DNA from: Mesohalobacter halotolerans
GTDB lineage: Bacteria > Bacteroidota > Bacteroidia > Flavobacteriales > Flavobacteriaceae
Reading direction: 5' to 3'
DNA length: 64,000 nucleotides
NCBI RefSeq assembly: GCF_006120725.1
Contig: NZ_SWMU01000001.1
Location: 558,001 to 622,000 of the forward strand
How positions within the stretch are numbered: the stretch's first letter is position 1; each line of letters opens with the position of its first letter. Made by a program: the position numbers and the translations under genes. This document shows, piece by piece, positions 8,540 to 17,191 of the stretch. Under the pieces are notes generated by a model, which was not told where the DNA came from, ran no database searches, and worked only from the letters and a program-made list of their open reading frames with translations.

Positions 8540-9667
8540 TTAACCTCTACGGCCACCTGATGGTCTTTTTTCTTCAACTTTGTTCCAAACTTTAATTTTA
8601 TCATCTTTAGAGAGGCCATCTACAACTTCAACATTGATACCATCACTAATTCCAAGTTTGATATCTCTACGTTCAAACTCTTGGTCGCCTACCATCACTT
8701 CAACATAAGGTTTTTTAGTATCTTTATCAAATTGGACTAAGGCTTCTTTAATAGCCAAAACATCTTCAGCTTTTTCTAAAATAATTGAAGCGTTGGCACT
8801 TAAACCAGCTCTAATAAAAATATTATCATCTCGTTTTGCAAGCGTTCCTTCAATTTCAAATTGTACTGCGCCGTTTTCCTCTACACCTTGAGGGGCTACA
8901 TAATCTAAAGTCGCATCAAAAACAACATCTTGAATCGCTCCCACAGTTATTTCTAAAGGCAAACCTTCTTCAATTTTTCCAACTTCAGATTCATCGACTT
9001 TACCTTCAAAAATCATTTCATTGACATTGGCAATTGTTGCAATGGTTGTACCTTCATTAAAATTATTAGCTTCAATGACCTGATTACCAACTTTAACAGG
9101 AACATCTAACACCATTCCTGAAATTGTAGCTTTTATTTCTGTTGTAGCCGCATCTCCTATTCCAGCAGTTGTTCCGGTTTCAATAATTTCAAAGGTTTCC
9201 TTAGCAGACTCTAAATTTTGCTTAGCAATGTCAAAAGAACGTTGGGCTTGGTCAAAATCATTTGCAGAAATTACTCCTTTTTCAAACAATTCTTTTTGTC
9301 GATTGTAAATTTTAGTTTCATTATCTAAATTGATTTGCGCCGTTCTAATTTGGTTTTTCGCATTGTTTAAGTTAGAAACATTAGGGACGACTTTTAACTT
9401 AGCTATCAATTGACCTACCTTGACTGTATCTCCAGCCTTGACAAATATTTCATCAATTATTCCTGAAATATTAGGTTTTACCGGAACTTCTTCTCTAGGG
9501 GTTATGGTTCCTGTTGCTATAGTTTCTTTTACTATAGTTTCTTTTGTTGGAGTTTCTGTATCGTAAGTCACAGGTGGCTCCTGATCTTTTTGATACAAAT
9601 AGTATACAGCACCTACAAACAAAAATGCTAAGATTACTAAAACGATAATGGTGATTACTTTTTTCAT
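8540..9667 (-). CDS. HlyD/MacA-type periplasmic adaptor (membrane fusion protein)
   Basis: This 375-residue protein has an N-terminal membrane anchor (residues 4-24). A biotinyl-lipoyl half-motif follows (ISGIIDEIFVKAGDTVKVGQLIAKL, residues about 70-95), then a helical hairpin with a coiled coil and beta-barrel domains. It links the inner-membrane ABC permeases to the TolC-type duct. The C-terminus (RPSGGRRG) is short and basic. The gene sits between the permease genes and tolC in one minus-strand operon, so the tripartite assembly is well supported. The family call is secure; the transported compound is not known. Confidence 0.9.
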   Translation of the reverse strand: MKKVITIIVLVILAFLFVGAVYYLYQKDQEPPVTYDTETPTKETIVKETIATGTITPREEVPVKPNISGIIDEIFVKAGDTVKVGQLIAKLKVVPNVSNLNNAKNQIRTAQINLDNETKIYNRQKELFEKGVISANDFDQAQRSFDIAKQNLESAKETFEIIETGTTAGIGDAATTEIKATISGMVLDVPVKVGNQVIEANNFNEGTTIATIANVNEMIFEGKVDESEVGKIEEGLPLEITVGAIQDVVFDATLDYVAPQGVEENGAVQFEIEGTLAKRDDNIFIRAGLSANASIILEKAEDVLAIKEALVQFDKDTKKPYVEVMVGDQEFERRDIKLGISDGINVEVVDGLSKDDKIKVWNKVEEKRPSGGRRG

Positions 9668-9697
9668 TTATTTTGGTTTGATTTTATATTAAATATT

Positions 9698-10963
9698 TTA
9701 TTCTGTTCTAAGGGCTTCAACGGGTTTAACACGAATAGCATTTTGTGCAGGAATAAACCCGGCTAAAAGCCCAGCAAATATTAAAATGCATAGTGCAATG
9801 AGAACGGTAATGTAATCTACACTTGGGTTAATAAACATGGTTTCTGGAGAAGCTGATGCTCCCAAAAATTGGTTTAAGACAAATATGACAAGGGTTGCAA
9901 AAATAATACCTGCCATTCCTGCGATAATGGTCAAAAAGACAGATTCAAATAAAATTTGACCGCGTATTTGCCAAGGTGTAGCGCCTAAGGCACGTCTTAC
10001 ACCTATTTCTTTGGTTCGTTCTTTAACGACAATTAGCATAATGTTACTAATTCCTATTACACCGGAAAATAAGACTAGAATTCCTACCAAATACGCTACG
10101 GCATCCAAAGCTAAAAATAGGCCACTAATTTTTGTATATTGTTCATATAAATCAAAATTTCCAACAGCATTATCGTCTTCTGGATTGATACGGTGTCTTT
10201 TTTTAACAACATCAAATACATCTGATTTTAAATTTGTTATGGAATATCCATCTTTGGCTGTGATGGCCATCCAACCCACGACATTTCCCATATTAAAAGC
10301 TTGAGAGTAGGCTGAAAAAGGAACGAAGATTTGTTTTTGAGCTTCTTCTAAATCACCTCGAGTTGAGGTTGTTTTTTCATACATTCCAATCACCATGAAA
10401 TTGACACCTTGAATTTTTATGTAACTGCCTAGAACCTCTTCACCAATATCGTATAATCCTTTTTGAACACCTGTTCCAATTACAGCAACTTTACGCTTTT
10501 GTTCGATATCATTTTGGTTGATAAATCGCCCTTTTATGATGTTCATGGGCTCTTGTTTGATGATTTCAGGATAGTCTCCATAGACATTGTAGGCTCCAGA
10601 TTTTAAGCCTCTTGTGACATTGTTGGCTCCACCAAAACCGCCAAGTTGATTGCGAGGAGAAACGTATTCTATGCCATTAACATTTTCTTTGATGGCTTGA
10701 ACATCACCAATTTTAAAGTTGTATCGGCGGCCTTTTGGTAGTCCATCATAAGCTTTTGTAGTTGGCATCGTCCACATAAACATAGAGTTGGTTGCTATAC
10801 CAGAAAATCCTTGCTTTACTCCATTTTCAAGTCCATTTCCAGCTGCCAGTAATATGACTAGTATAAAGATTCCCCAAAACACACCAAATGCAGTCAAGAG
10901 CGTTCTGAAGACATTTGACGTCAACGATTCTAATATTTCATTCCATTTATCTTTGCTAAACAT
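9698..10963 (-). CDS. MacB-like ABC transporter permease (second of two)
   Basis: This 421-residue protein has the type VII (MacB/FtsX) layout: one N-terminal membrane helix (about 17-40), a large periplasmic MacB-PCD domain, then three C-terminal helices of the FtsX domain. GVIGISNIMLIVVKERTKEIGVRRALGA is the diagnostic coupling segment. No ATPase domain is fused; the separate ATPase gene lies upstream. The gene is 1 base from the first permease gene. Two related but distinct permeases suggest a heterodimeric transporter. Confidence 0.92.
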   Translation of the reverse strand: MFSKDKWNEILESLTSNVFRTLLTAFGVFWGIFILVILLAAGNGLENGVKQGFSGIATNSMFMWTMPTTKAYDGLPKGRRYNFKIGDVQAIKENVNGIEYVSPRNQLGGFGGANNVTRGLKSGAYNVYGDYPEIIKQEPMNIIKGRFINQNDIEQKRKVAVIGTGVQKGLYDIGEEVLGSYIKIQGVNFMVIGMYEKTTSTRGDLEEAQKQIFVPFSAYSQAFNMGNVVGWMAITAKDGYSITNLKSDVFDVVKKRHRINPEDDNAVGNFDLYEQYTKISGLFLALDAVAYLVGILVLFSGVIGISNIMLIVVKERTKEIGVRRALGATPWQIRGQILFESVFLTIIAGMAGIIFATLVIFVLNQFLGASASPETMFINPSVDYITVLIALCILIFAGLLAGFIPAQNAIRVKPVEALRTE

Positions 10964-10964
10964 C

Positions 10965-12209
10965 TTATTCTTCTCTTAAAGCGTTAATAGGTTTTATTTT
11001 TGCACCCCTCCAGGCTGGAAAAAATCCAGCTATGGCTCCTGCAATGACTAAAACAATAACAGTAGAGATGGCAATATTGAAACTGACTTCAGGATTTGAA
11101 ATAAACTCAGTATTGATCATTGGACCAACAAACTCTAGCAAAACTAATCCTATAATGAGTCCCATAAAACCGGATACAGCAGTTACAAAAATAGATTCGT
11201 GAAGAACCATGCCTACAATACTCATCGGCTTTGCGCCAAGAGCTTTTCTAATGCCTATTTCTTTGGTACGTTCTTTAACAATGATGAGCATGATATTGCT
11301 GACGCCAATTATTCCAGCGAGTAAGCTAGCCAATCCAATCAACCAGAAAAATAATTTGATATTGGCAGTTAAGTCGTAAAAACGTTTAGAATTTTCTATG
11401 GAATTACTGATATTAATGGCAGAATTGTCAATGGGCGATACCGTATGTTTAGCTTTGAGCATGGCTTCAAGTTTGCTGATAAGTGCATTAGATTTTTTTA
11501 ATGCGATGTCAAAGGATTCTTCTTTCGGCAATGTAAAACTTAAGTTACGAATATCTTGACCGGCACCGAAGACCCTTTGCATTGTGGCAAGAGACATTAA
11601 TACTTTGGATTCTTCTCTATCGCCACCCGGATCTTGAAAAACACCAACAACTTTAAAGTTGATATCTCTAACTTCAATGAGTTTTCCAAGTGGGTTTTCA
11701 TCCTCAAACAGCTCATCCCTAACTTTTTTGCCAATCACAACATTTTTAGTAAATGCTTCTTGATCTTCTTCATTAATAAACCTACCTTGAATCATTCCTG
11801 CGTTTTCGAGAAATTGATAGTCTGGTAATACACCTTCTAGTCTGTAGCTGCCAGATTTATCTTTATAACTTGCCAGTCCTGTCCATATTCTATAAACTGA
11901 AGATTTGTATTCTATCTCATCTCCAAAATTTTTAACCAAAAGATCGTAATCTTGATTTTTAAATTGAATACGCCTTCCAGGATTTAAACCTTTGTACTCG
12001 ACACCAGTAACACCGGTATAAACTGAAATTCGATTTGTTGCATCTTGCTGGAATTGCTCTTCTACGCCATTTTTCATACCTTCACCAACGCCGAGAAGTA
12101 AGACCAATATTAAAATACCGGTTGCGACAGAAAAACCAGTCAAAAATGTACGAAGCTTATTTTTACTTATAGCCTCAAATACTTCTAACCAACGTTCGAG
12201 ACTAAACAT
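10965..12209 (-). CDS. MacB-like ABC transporter permease (first of two)
   Basis: This 414-residue paralogue of the next gene has the same layout: N-terminal helix (about 20-40), periplasmic MacB-PCD domain and three C-terminal FtsX helices with GVSNIMLIIVKERTKEIGIRKALGA. It overlaps the ATPase gene by 8 bases and is followed after 1 base by the second permease, so all three are translationally linked. Type VII transporters work by mechanotransmission, driving adaptor and TolC rather than moving substrate through the membrane. A heterodimer with its neighbour is inferred. Confidence 0.92.
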   Translation of the reverse strand: MFSLERWLEVFEAISKNKLRTFLTGFSVATGILILVLLLGVGEGMKNGVEEQFQQDATNRISVYTGVTGVEYKGLNPGRRIQFKNQDYDLLVKNFGDEIEYKSSVYRIWTGLASYKDKSGSYRLEGVLPDYQFLENAGMIQGRFINEEDQEAFTKNVVIGKKVRDELFEDENPLGKLIEVRDINFKVVGVFQDPGGDREESKVLMSLATMQRVFGAGQDIRNLSFTLPKEESFDIALKKSNALISKLEAMLKAKHTVSPIDNSAINISNSIENSKRFYDLTANIKLFFWLIGLASLLAGIIGVSNIMLIIVKERTKEIGIRKALGAKPMSIVGMVLHESIFVTAVSGFMGLIIGLVLLEFVGPMINTEFISNPEVSFNIAISTVIVLVIAGAIAGFFPAWRGAKIKPINALREE

Positions 12210-12903
12210 TTTCTAGAGCTTTGACTTGTTTCACTTTGCGATCATCTATAATTACACCGTCTTTAAGATTTACAATACGTTTGGTCATATGTGCAATATC
12301 ATCTTCATGGGTGACAACCAAAATTGTTTTTCCTTCATCATTGATTTCCTGAATAAGATTCATGATTTCGTATGAAGTTGTCGAGTCTAAAGCTCCTGTC
12401 AACTCATCGGCTAAAATCACTTTAGGTTGTCCTGCTAACGCCCTAGCAATTGCAACACGCTGTTTTTGACCACCAGATAATTCATTTGGTAAATGTTTTG
12501 CCCAGTCGGCGAGCCCTACTTTTTCCAAGTAAGACATAGCTCTTTCCATACGTTCTTTTCTATTGATGTTTTGATAATACAAAGGCAGCGCGACGTTGTC
12601 TAATGCAGATTTATAGTTGATCAAATTAAATGATTGAAAAATAAAACCAAGAAATTTGTTTCTGTAATTGGCTGCTGTTTTTTCAGTTAGATTTTTAATT
12701 TCAACGCCATCAAGGTGATAAGTGCCTAAATCAGCTTCGTCTAGCATTCCCAGGATATTCAATAGAGTTGATTTTCCAGAACCTGAAGATCCCATAATAG
12801 CAACTAGTTCACCCTCCTCAACTGAAAAGTTTATGCCTTTCAACACATGCAGAGAATTCTTACCAATCTTGTAAGATTTGTGTAGGTCTTTTATTTCAAT
12901 CAT
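12202..12903 (-). CDS. MacB/LolD-type ABC transporter ATPase
   Basis: This ~233-residue nucleotide-binding subunit has Walker A GSSGSGKST, the Q-loop in FIFQSFNL, signature LSGGQKQR and Walker B VILADELTGALD. The usual ADEPTG reads ADELTG here, a Pro-to-Leu change that does not touch the catalytic Glu. I place the start at the ATG at 12903 (MIEIKDLHKSYK), the normal beginning for the family; an ATG at 12921 would add six unusual residues. It is the first gene of the efflux operon ATPase-permease-permease-adaptor-TolC(-tsaB). It powers the exporter from the cytoplasm. Confidence 0.92.
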   Translation of the reverse strand: MIEIKDLHKSYKIGKNSLHVLKGINFSVEEGELVAIMGSSGSGKSTLLNILGMLDEADLGTYHLDGVEIKNLTEKTAANYRNKFLGFIFQSFNLINYKSALDNVALPLYYQNINRKERMERAMSYLEKVGLADWAKHLPNELSGGQKQRVAIARALAGQPKVILADELTGALDSTTSYEIMNLIQEINDEGKTILVVTHEDDIAHMTKRIVNLKDGVIIDDRKVKQVKALENV

Positions 12904-13017
12904 TAGGATTACATTTAACAATAAGACTACTAACTAAAAGAATTGTTACACGCTTTTTTGTTAGGACATTGTTAAAAAACACCTATATAACTTATTTAGA
13001 ATGAGTTTAATAAAAAA

Positions 13018-14559
13018 TTACTGGGTTTTAAGCCATTTCTTGTAACTCAATTCTGCTTCTAAAATAGACTTTAGTTCAGAAATTTTAACTCGCTTTTGCG
13101 TCATGCTATCGCGATAACGAATCGTAACAGAGTTATCGGTTTTTGAGTCGTGGTCAACGGTGACACAAAATGGAGTGCCAGCAGCATCTTGACGCCTGTA
13201 ACGACGTCCTACGGCATCTTTTTCGTCGTAAATCACATTAAAATCCCATTTTAAATCTTCTACAATTTGCTCTGCAATTTCCGGTAATCCATCGCGTTTT
13301 AAAAGCGGTAAAACTGCAACTTTTACAGGTGCTAAGATTGAAGGTAATTTCAAAACTGTCCTTGAGGAACCATCGTCTAGAGTTTCATCTTGAAGTGCTG
13401 CTGAAAACACCGCAAGAAACATACGGTCTAAGCCAATAGAGGTTTCTATAACATAAGGCGTATAAGATTTACCGTCTTCATGATCGTAAAATTGTAATTT
13501 TTTACCAGATAATTCTTCATGAGCTTTTAAGTCAAAATCGGTTCTAGAATGAATGCCTTCTAATTCTTTAAAGCCAAACGGAAAATCAAATTCAATATCT
13601 GTGGCGGCGTTGGCGTAATGGGCTAATTTATCATGGTCGTGAAAGCGGTAATTTTCTTTGTCCAATCCAAGAGAATCATGCCAGGCTTGACGCTGGTCTT
13701 TCCAGTATTCAAACCATTTCAATTCTTCTCCTGGTTTGACAAAAAACTGCATTTCCATTTGTTCAAACTCGCGTTGTCTGAAGATAAACTGACGAGCGAC
13801 GATTTCATTTCTAAAAGCTTTGCCGATTTGAGCAATACCAAAGGGAATTTTCATCCGCCCTGTTTTTTGAACATTAGAAAAATTGACGAAAATGCCCTGT
13901 GCGGTTTCAGGTCTTAAATATAAATCAGATGCCGATTCAGAAGAGGCGCCCATTTTGGTGCCAAACATCAAGTTAAACTGCTTAACATCAGTCCAGTTTT
14001 TTGAACCTGTCGCCGGGCAGGCTATTTCTAATTCTTCTATCAGGGCTTTAACATCAGCTAGGTTTTCATCTGTAAGGGATTTTGCTAAACGTTCCAAAAT
14101 ATCTTTTGAACGTTTTCTGTATTTCACCACACGTGGATGTGTGTTTACAAACTGTGCTTCATCAAAATCATCACCAAAACGTTTTTTGGCTTTTTTGATT
14201 TCTTTTTGCACTTTTTGCTCCAGCTTTTCAACATAATCTTCCACCAAGACATCAGCTCGATAGCGTTTTTTAGAATCTTTGTTATCTATCAAAGGATCGT
14301 TAAACGCATCGACGTGGCCAGAAGCTTTCCAAGTCTTGGGGTGCATTAGAATGGCCGCATCTAGACCCACAATATTTTGATGAAGTTGAGTCATGCTCTT
14401 CCACCAATAGTCCTTTATATTATTTTTGAGCTCAACACCATTTTGACCATAGTCGTAAACTGCGCTTAAACCGTCGTATATTTCACTCGATGAAAAAATA
14501 TAACCATACTCTTTTGCGTGAGCGATAACCTGCTTAAATTTGTCTTGATTGTTTGCCAT
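13018..14559 (-). CDS. glyS: Glycyl-tRNA synthetase, dimeric type
   Basis: This 513-residue class II synthetase charges tRNA-Gly. It is the single-chain (alpha2) type, unlike the E. coli alpha2beta2 form. Motif 2 (FRNEIVARQFIFRQREFEQ) and motif 3 (ETSIGLDRMFLAVF) are clear, and an anticodon-binding domain occupies the last ~130 residues. The length fits bacterial GlyRS of this type. A perfect -7 promoter element ends only four bases before the ATG, implying an almost leaderless mRNA. Confidence 0.96.
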   Translation of the reverse strand: MANNQDKFKQVIAHAKEYGYIFSSSEIYDGLSAVYDYGQNGVELKNNIKDYWWKSMTQLHQNIVGLDAAILMHPKTWKASGHVDAFNDPLIDNKDSKKRYRADVLVEDYVEKLEQKVQKEIKKAKKRFGDDFDEAQFVNTHPRVVKYRKRSKDILERLAKSLTDENLADVKALIEELEIACPATGSKNWTDVKQFNLMFGTKMGASSESASDLYLRPETAQGIFVNFSNVQKTGRMKIPFGIAQIGKAFRNEIVARQFIFRQREFEQMEMQFFVKPGEELKWFEYWKDQRQAWHDSLGLDKENYRFHDHDKLAHYANAATDIEFDFPFGFKELEGIHSRTDFDLKAHEELSGKKLQFYDHEDGKSYTPYVIETSIGLDRMFLAVFSAALQDETLDDGSSRTVLKLPSILAPVKVAVLPLLKRDGLPEIAEQIVEDLKWDFNVIYDEKDAVGRRYRRQDAAGTPFCVTVDHDSKTDNSVTIRYRDSMTQKRVKISELKSILEAELSYKKWLKTQ

Positions 14560-14563
14560 AGCG

Positions 14564-14571
14564 CAAAAATA
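14564..14571 (-). promoter_or_regulatory. -7 element of glyS, nearly leaderless
   Basis: The minus strand reads TATTTTTG followed by CGCT and the glyS ATG. With the -7 element at its normal distance from the start site, the mRNA leader would be only about 0-3 bases. Confidence 0.5.
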
Positions 14572-14729
14572 TAAAATTATGTAGATTAAAATGCGGTTTA
14601 GGACTTTTGTTAAATAATGTCAAGGCTCTATTTTTTGATTTCATGCTTCAGGATTAACAAACTGACAATCCTCATATTTTAATCCCTTAATTTTATTGAT
14701 ATTTGATTTATGATTTAAAATATAGCGCC

Positions 14730-15152
14730 ATGAAAAAACGAGAAGCCGTATCCAAAATAATGACTCATAATTTAGTCAAACTAAATGTAAACGATAGCTT
14801 ATCAAAAGCTGAGTCACTTTTTAAAAAGAATAAAATTAAGCACTTGCCCGTTGTAAAAGGTGAAAATGTTGTAGGCATGTTAAGTTATTCAGACCTATTG
14901 AGAATTTCATTTGCCGATGCCACAGACGAATCCGGAAATTATGTAGAATCAACCGTTTATGATATGTTTAGCCTAGAACAAGTCATGACTCATAAAGTGG
15001 TTTGTGTCAATTCTGACGATAGCATAAGAGATGTAGCAAAAATATTAGCTGAAAAACATTTTCATGCACTACCGGTCATAGAACATGATAAGCTTATTGG
15101 TATAGTGACATCTACTGATATCATCAATTTCTTTTTAGAACAATATAATTAA
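14730..15152 (+). CDS. CBS-domain pair protein
   Basis: This ~140-residue protein is made almost entirely of two CBS domains (about residues 8-60 and 80-138), which form a Bateman module that senses adenine nucleotides or related ligands. The repeated signature VSKIMTHNLVKLN / LEQVMTHKVVCVN and the paired KHLPVVKG / HALPVIEH segments are clear. An upstream TTG at 14703 also opens the frame, but ATG 14730 gives the usual MKKREAVSKIM start. No catalytic domain is attached. The partner is unknown. Confidence 0.85.
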   Translation: MKKREAVSKIMTHNLVKLNVNDSLSKAESLFKKNKIKHLPVVKGENVVGMLSYSDLLRISFADATDESGNYVESTVYDMFSLEQVMTHKVVCVNSDDSIRDVAKILAEKHFHALPVIEHDKLIGIVTSTDIINFFLEQYN

Positions 15153-15177
15153 ACTCTTTCTTTTCTTTATATTGTTT

Positions 15178-15185
15178 TAAATTTG
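15178..15185 (+). promoter_or_regulatory. Candidate -7 element for the small membrane protein gene
   Basis: TAAATTTG is an exact consensus match, 13 bases before the ATG at 15199. Confidence 0.4.
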
Positions 15186-15198
15186 TGCAAAAAGCTAA

Positions 15199-15435
15199 AT
15201 GTCTCAAATCAATGCTTCAAAGCAAAGTTATAACACATTAATTATCATAATTGGTATTGCACTATTGCTATATGATTTTATTGCCAATCCAGATCAAGTG
15301 TATTTTAAAATAGCGGGCTTAGTTATTTTAATGTTTGGGCTCTACAGATCGACCAAACAATGGACTAGTGATAATAAGTCTAAAGACTCCGATGATAGCA
15401 GTGAAGATCACGACAATACGACCAAAAAAAATTGA
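15199..15435 (+). CDS. Small two-helix membrane protein, function unknown
   Basis: This 78-residue protein has two hydrophobic helices (about 14-28 and 36-50), a short basic loop, and a hydrophilic tail rich in Asp, Ser and Lys. I do not recognise a named domain. Its stop codon overlaps the TTG start of the Smr-domain gene (TTGA), so the two are translationally coupled. Confidence 0.7.
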   Translation: MSQINASKQSYNTLIIIIGIALLLYDFIANPDQVYFKIAGLVILMFGLYRSTKQWTSDNKSKDSDDSSEDHDNTTKKN

Positions 15436-15965
15436 AACCTGAATTTAAAATAGGCGATAGTGTTGAAACCTTAGACGATAATATCAAGGGGCGAGTAGTT
15501 TCGGTTGCAACAGACGAAATTAAAATTTCTACTGAAGATGGTTTTAAGCTGGAGTTTAAACCTCATGAACTTATTAAAACCTCTACTAATACGCTAAATA
15601 TTAAGACAGAAGATTTAAAAAAAGTTATAATACAAGAAAAGCAACCACCACGAAAAAACCCTAAAATTAAATCTTCAAAACCACCTCAAAAAATTGAAAT
15701 AGACTTACACATCCATGAATTGATTGACGATGCTAGGCATCTATCAAACTTTGAGATTTTAAATATACAGCTAGACAAAGCCAAACAGCAACTAGAATGG
15801 GCTATAGATAAACGAGTTAAATATATTGTGTTTATACACGGTGTTGGGCAAGGTGTGCTCAAAGCCGAATTACAGACTTTATTAAGGCGTTATGATAATA
15901 TAGAATTTTACGATGCCAGTTATCAAACTTATGGCGTTGGAGCTACAGAAGTTTGCATTTACTGA
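15432..15965 (+). CDS. Smr (MutS2 C-terminal-like) domain protein
   Basis: This 177-residue protein has an N-terminal ~55 residues (KIGDSVETLDDNIKGRVVSV) that look like a small beta domain as in the DUF2027 family. A basic linker follows, then a C-terminal Smr domain with IDLHIHEL, the catalytic-loop motif HGVGQGVLKAEL and a closing GATEVCIY. Smr domains cut branched DNA or RNA and act in recombination control or ribosome rescue. The start is TTG at 15432, overlapping the previous stop; no ATG/GTG lies nearby. Its 3' end overlaps the convergent lipoprotein gene by 7 bases. Confidence 0.85.
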   Translation: MKPEFKIGDSVETLDDNIKGRVVSVATDEIKISTEDGFKLEFKPHELIKTSTNTLNIKTEDLKKVIIQEKQPPRKNPKIKSSKPPQKIEIDLHIHELIDDARHLSNFEILNIQLDKAKQQLEWAIDKRVKYIVFIHGVGQGVLKAELQTLLRRYDNIEFYDASYQTYGVGATEVCIY

Positions 15966-16984
15966 CAAATATTATTGACATCATCTTCACTGATAACAGT
16001 ATCATTAAACTCTAAATCTTGGGTCGTTGAAGTTTGAAATCGTCCCATGATAAAATTGGAAAAGCTCAAACTTTCATTATTATTCTGATTTTCAAAAGTA
16101 ATATCTGTAAAAACCACTTGAGTAAAAAAACTACGGGTTATACTATTGCGTTTTACTACATTAATGTCTTCAATTTCAGTTGCTGTATCATCTAGGTATA
16201 AAGGAATGCCATCAGCATTGAGGTCGTTGTCAGGATTTAAGGCTGGATTTTCAGGATCTTCACAAGCGTTTAAATCCTCTTTTTTTGTGGGAATGCCATC
16301 GCCGTCGTCGTCGTCATCTAAATAGTTTGGGACGCCATCATTATCTGTATCTACATAAACTACATCACCATTTTCGTCAATAATCACATTGCCATTATCA
16401 TCAACAGCTTCAAGTTCTTCGCTAGCGGTTAAAACGTTATCATTGTCATCATCTGTATCTAAAAAATCCGGGATTCCATCGCCGTCAGTATCATCATCAA
16501 ATAAATTGCCGTTACCATTTCTGTCTTCTATCTCCGGAGGTACCCCATCATCGTCGTCTTGCTCAGAGATTCTTATTTCTAAAATTGCCATTCCACCGGT
16601 TGTGCTGACAAATTCTTCGAGGACTTGAGGAGAACTTGGCGGAATTTGTTGGCAAAAATAATTAGATCCGCTTGTCGATGAACTTAGCCTTCTATAAGTG
16701 ACTTGGTTATCAGAATTTATATTTAACTCAATACTCTCAACTGTTTCTAGTCCAGTAAAAACACCTTCAAAATCTTCATCCGGAAACCTAAATGATATTG
16801 CTTCATTGGTTTCAGGGTCTATAAAGTACAATACATTAATATCATCCTGTTGACACAATGAAAGGTTAGTTTCTTCGTCAAAATTAAATGTTGTTGTTAT
16901 GAGTTCACCGTCATCACAAGAAACCAGAAAGTTTAAAGTAATACACGCAACTAATAAATAATATTTGTAGGTATTGATTTTCAA
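15959..16984 (-). CDS. Lipoprotein with thrombospondin type-3-like calcium repeats
   Basis: This 341-residue protein has a lipoprotein signal (lipobox LVSC at about residues 20-23). The middle (about 135-265) is packed with DxDxDG-type loops such as DTDGDGIPDFLDTDDDND, VDTDNDGVPNYLDDDDDGDG and LNADGIPLYL, the pattern of thrombospondin type 3 calcium-binding repeats common in Bacteroidota surface proteins. The flanking parts are unrecognised. It is probably an outer-membrane or surface lipoprotein stabilised by calcium. It stands alone and overlaps the smr gene tail by 7 bases. Confidence 0.8.
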   Translation of the reverse strand: MKINTYKYYLLVACITLNFLVSCDDGELITTTFNFDEETNLSLCQQDDINVLYFIDPETNEAISFRFPDEDFEGVFTGLETVESIELNINSDNQVTYRRLSSSTSGSNYFCQQIPPSSPQVLEEFVSTTGGMAILEIRISEQDDDDGVPPEIEDRNGNGNLFDDDTDGDGIPDFLDTDDDNDNVLTASEELEAVDDNGNVIIDENGDVVYVDTDNDGVPNYLDDDDDGDGIPTKKEDLNACEDPENPALNPDNDLNADGIPLYLDDTATEIEDINVVKRNSITRSFFTQVVFTDITFENQNNNESLSFSNFIMGRFQTSTTQDLEFNDTVISEDDVNNICQ

Positions 16985-16996
16985 GATTTTTTTTTA

Positions 16997-17004
16997 CAAA
17001 CTTA
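16997..17004 (-). promoter_or_regulatory. Candidate -7 element for the calcium-repeat lipoprotein gene
   Basis: The minus strand reads TAAGTTTG, matching TAnnTTTG, 13 bases before the ATG at 16984. Confidence 0.4.
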
Positions 17005-17122
17005 AAGTTTTTTAGCTTTCTCTGCTTTGAGTTTGGTTTTTTTAAGATTTAAAATTTAAAATGAAAAAGAAATTGTAGTGTTCACAATAAGTAAATTAAA
17101 AGCTTATTCTTTATAAAATTCT

Positions 17123-17130
17123 TAATTTTG
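17123..17130 (+). promoter_or_regulatory. Candidate -7 element for the cysteine desulfurase gene
   Basis: TAATTTTG is an exact match, 61 bases before the ATG at 17192, leaving a leader of about 60 bases. Confidence 0.4.
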
Positions 17131-17191
17131 CCAAATCTATAGGCAAAGTAATTTTAGTATATTCAATTTTATGGGATAAAATTTTTAAGAC

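Noticed and set aside
13883-14236. 117-codon plus-strand frame inside glyS
   Set aside because: It lies antisense to conserved GlyRS sequence and shows no domain or codon signal of its own.
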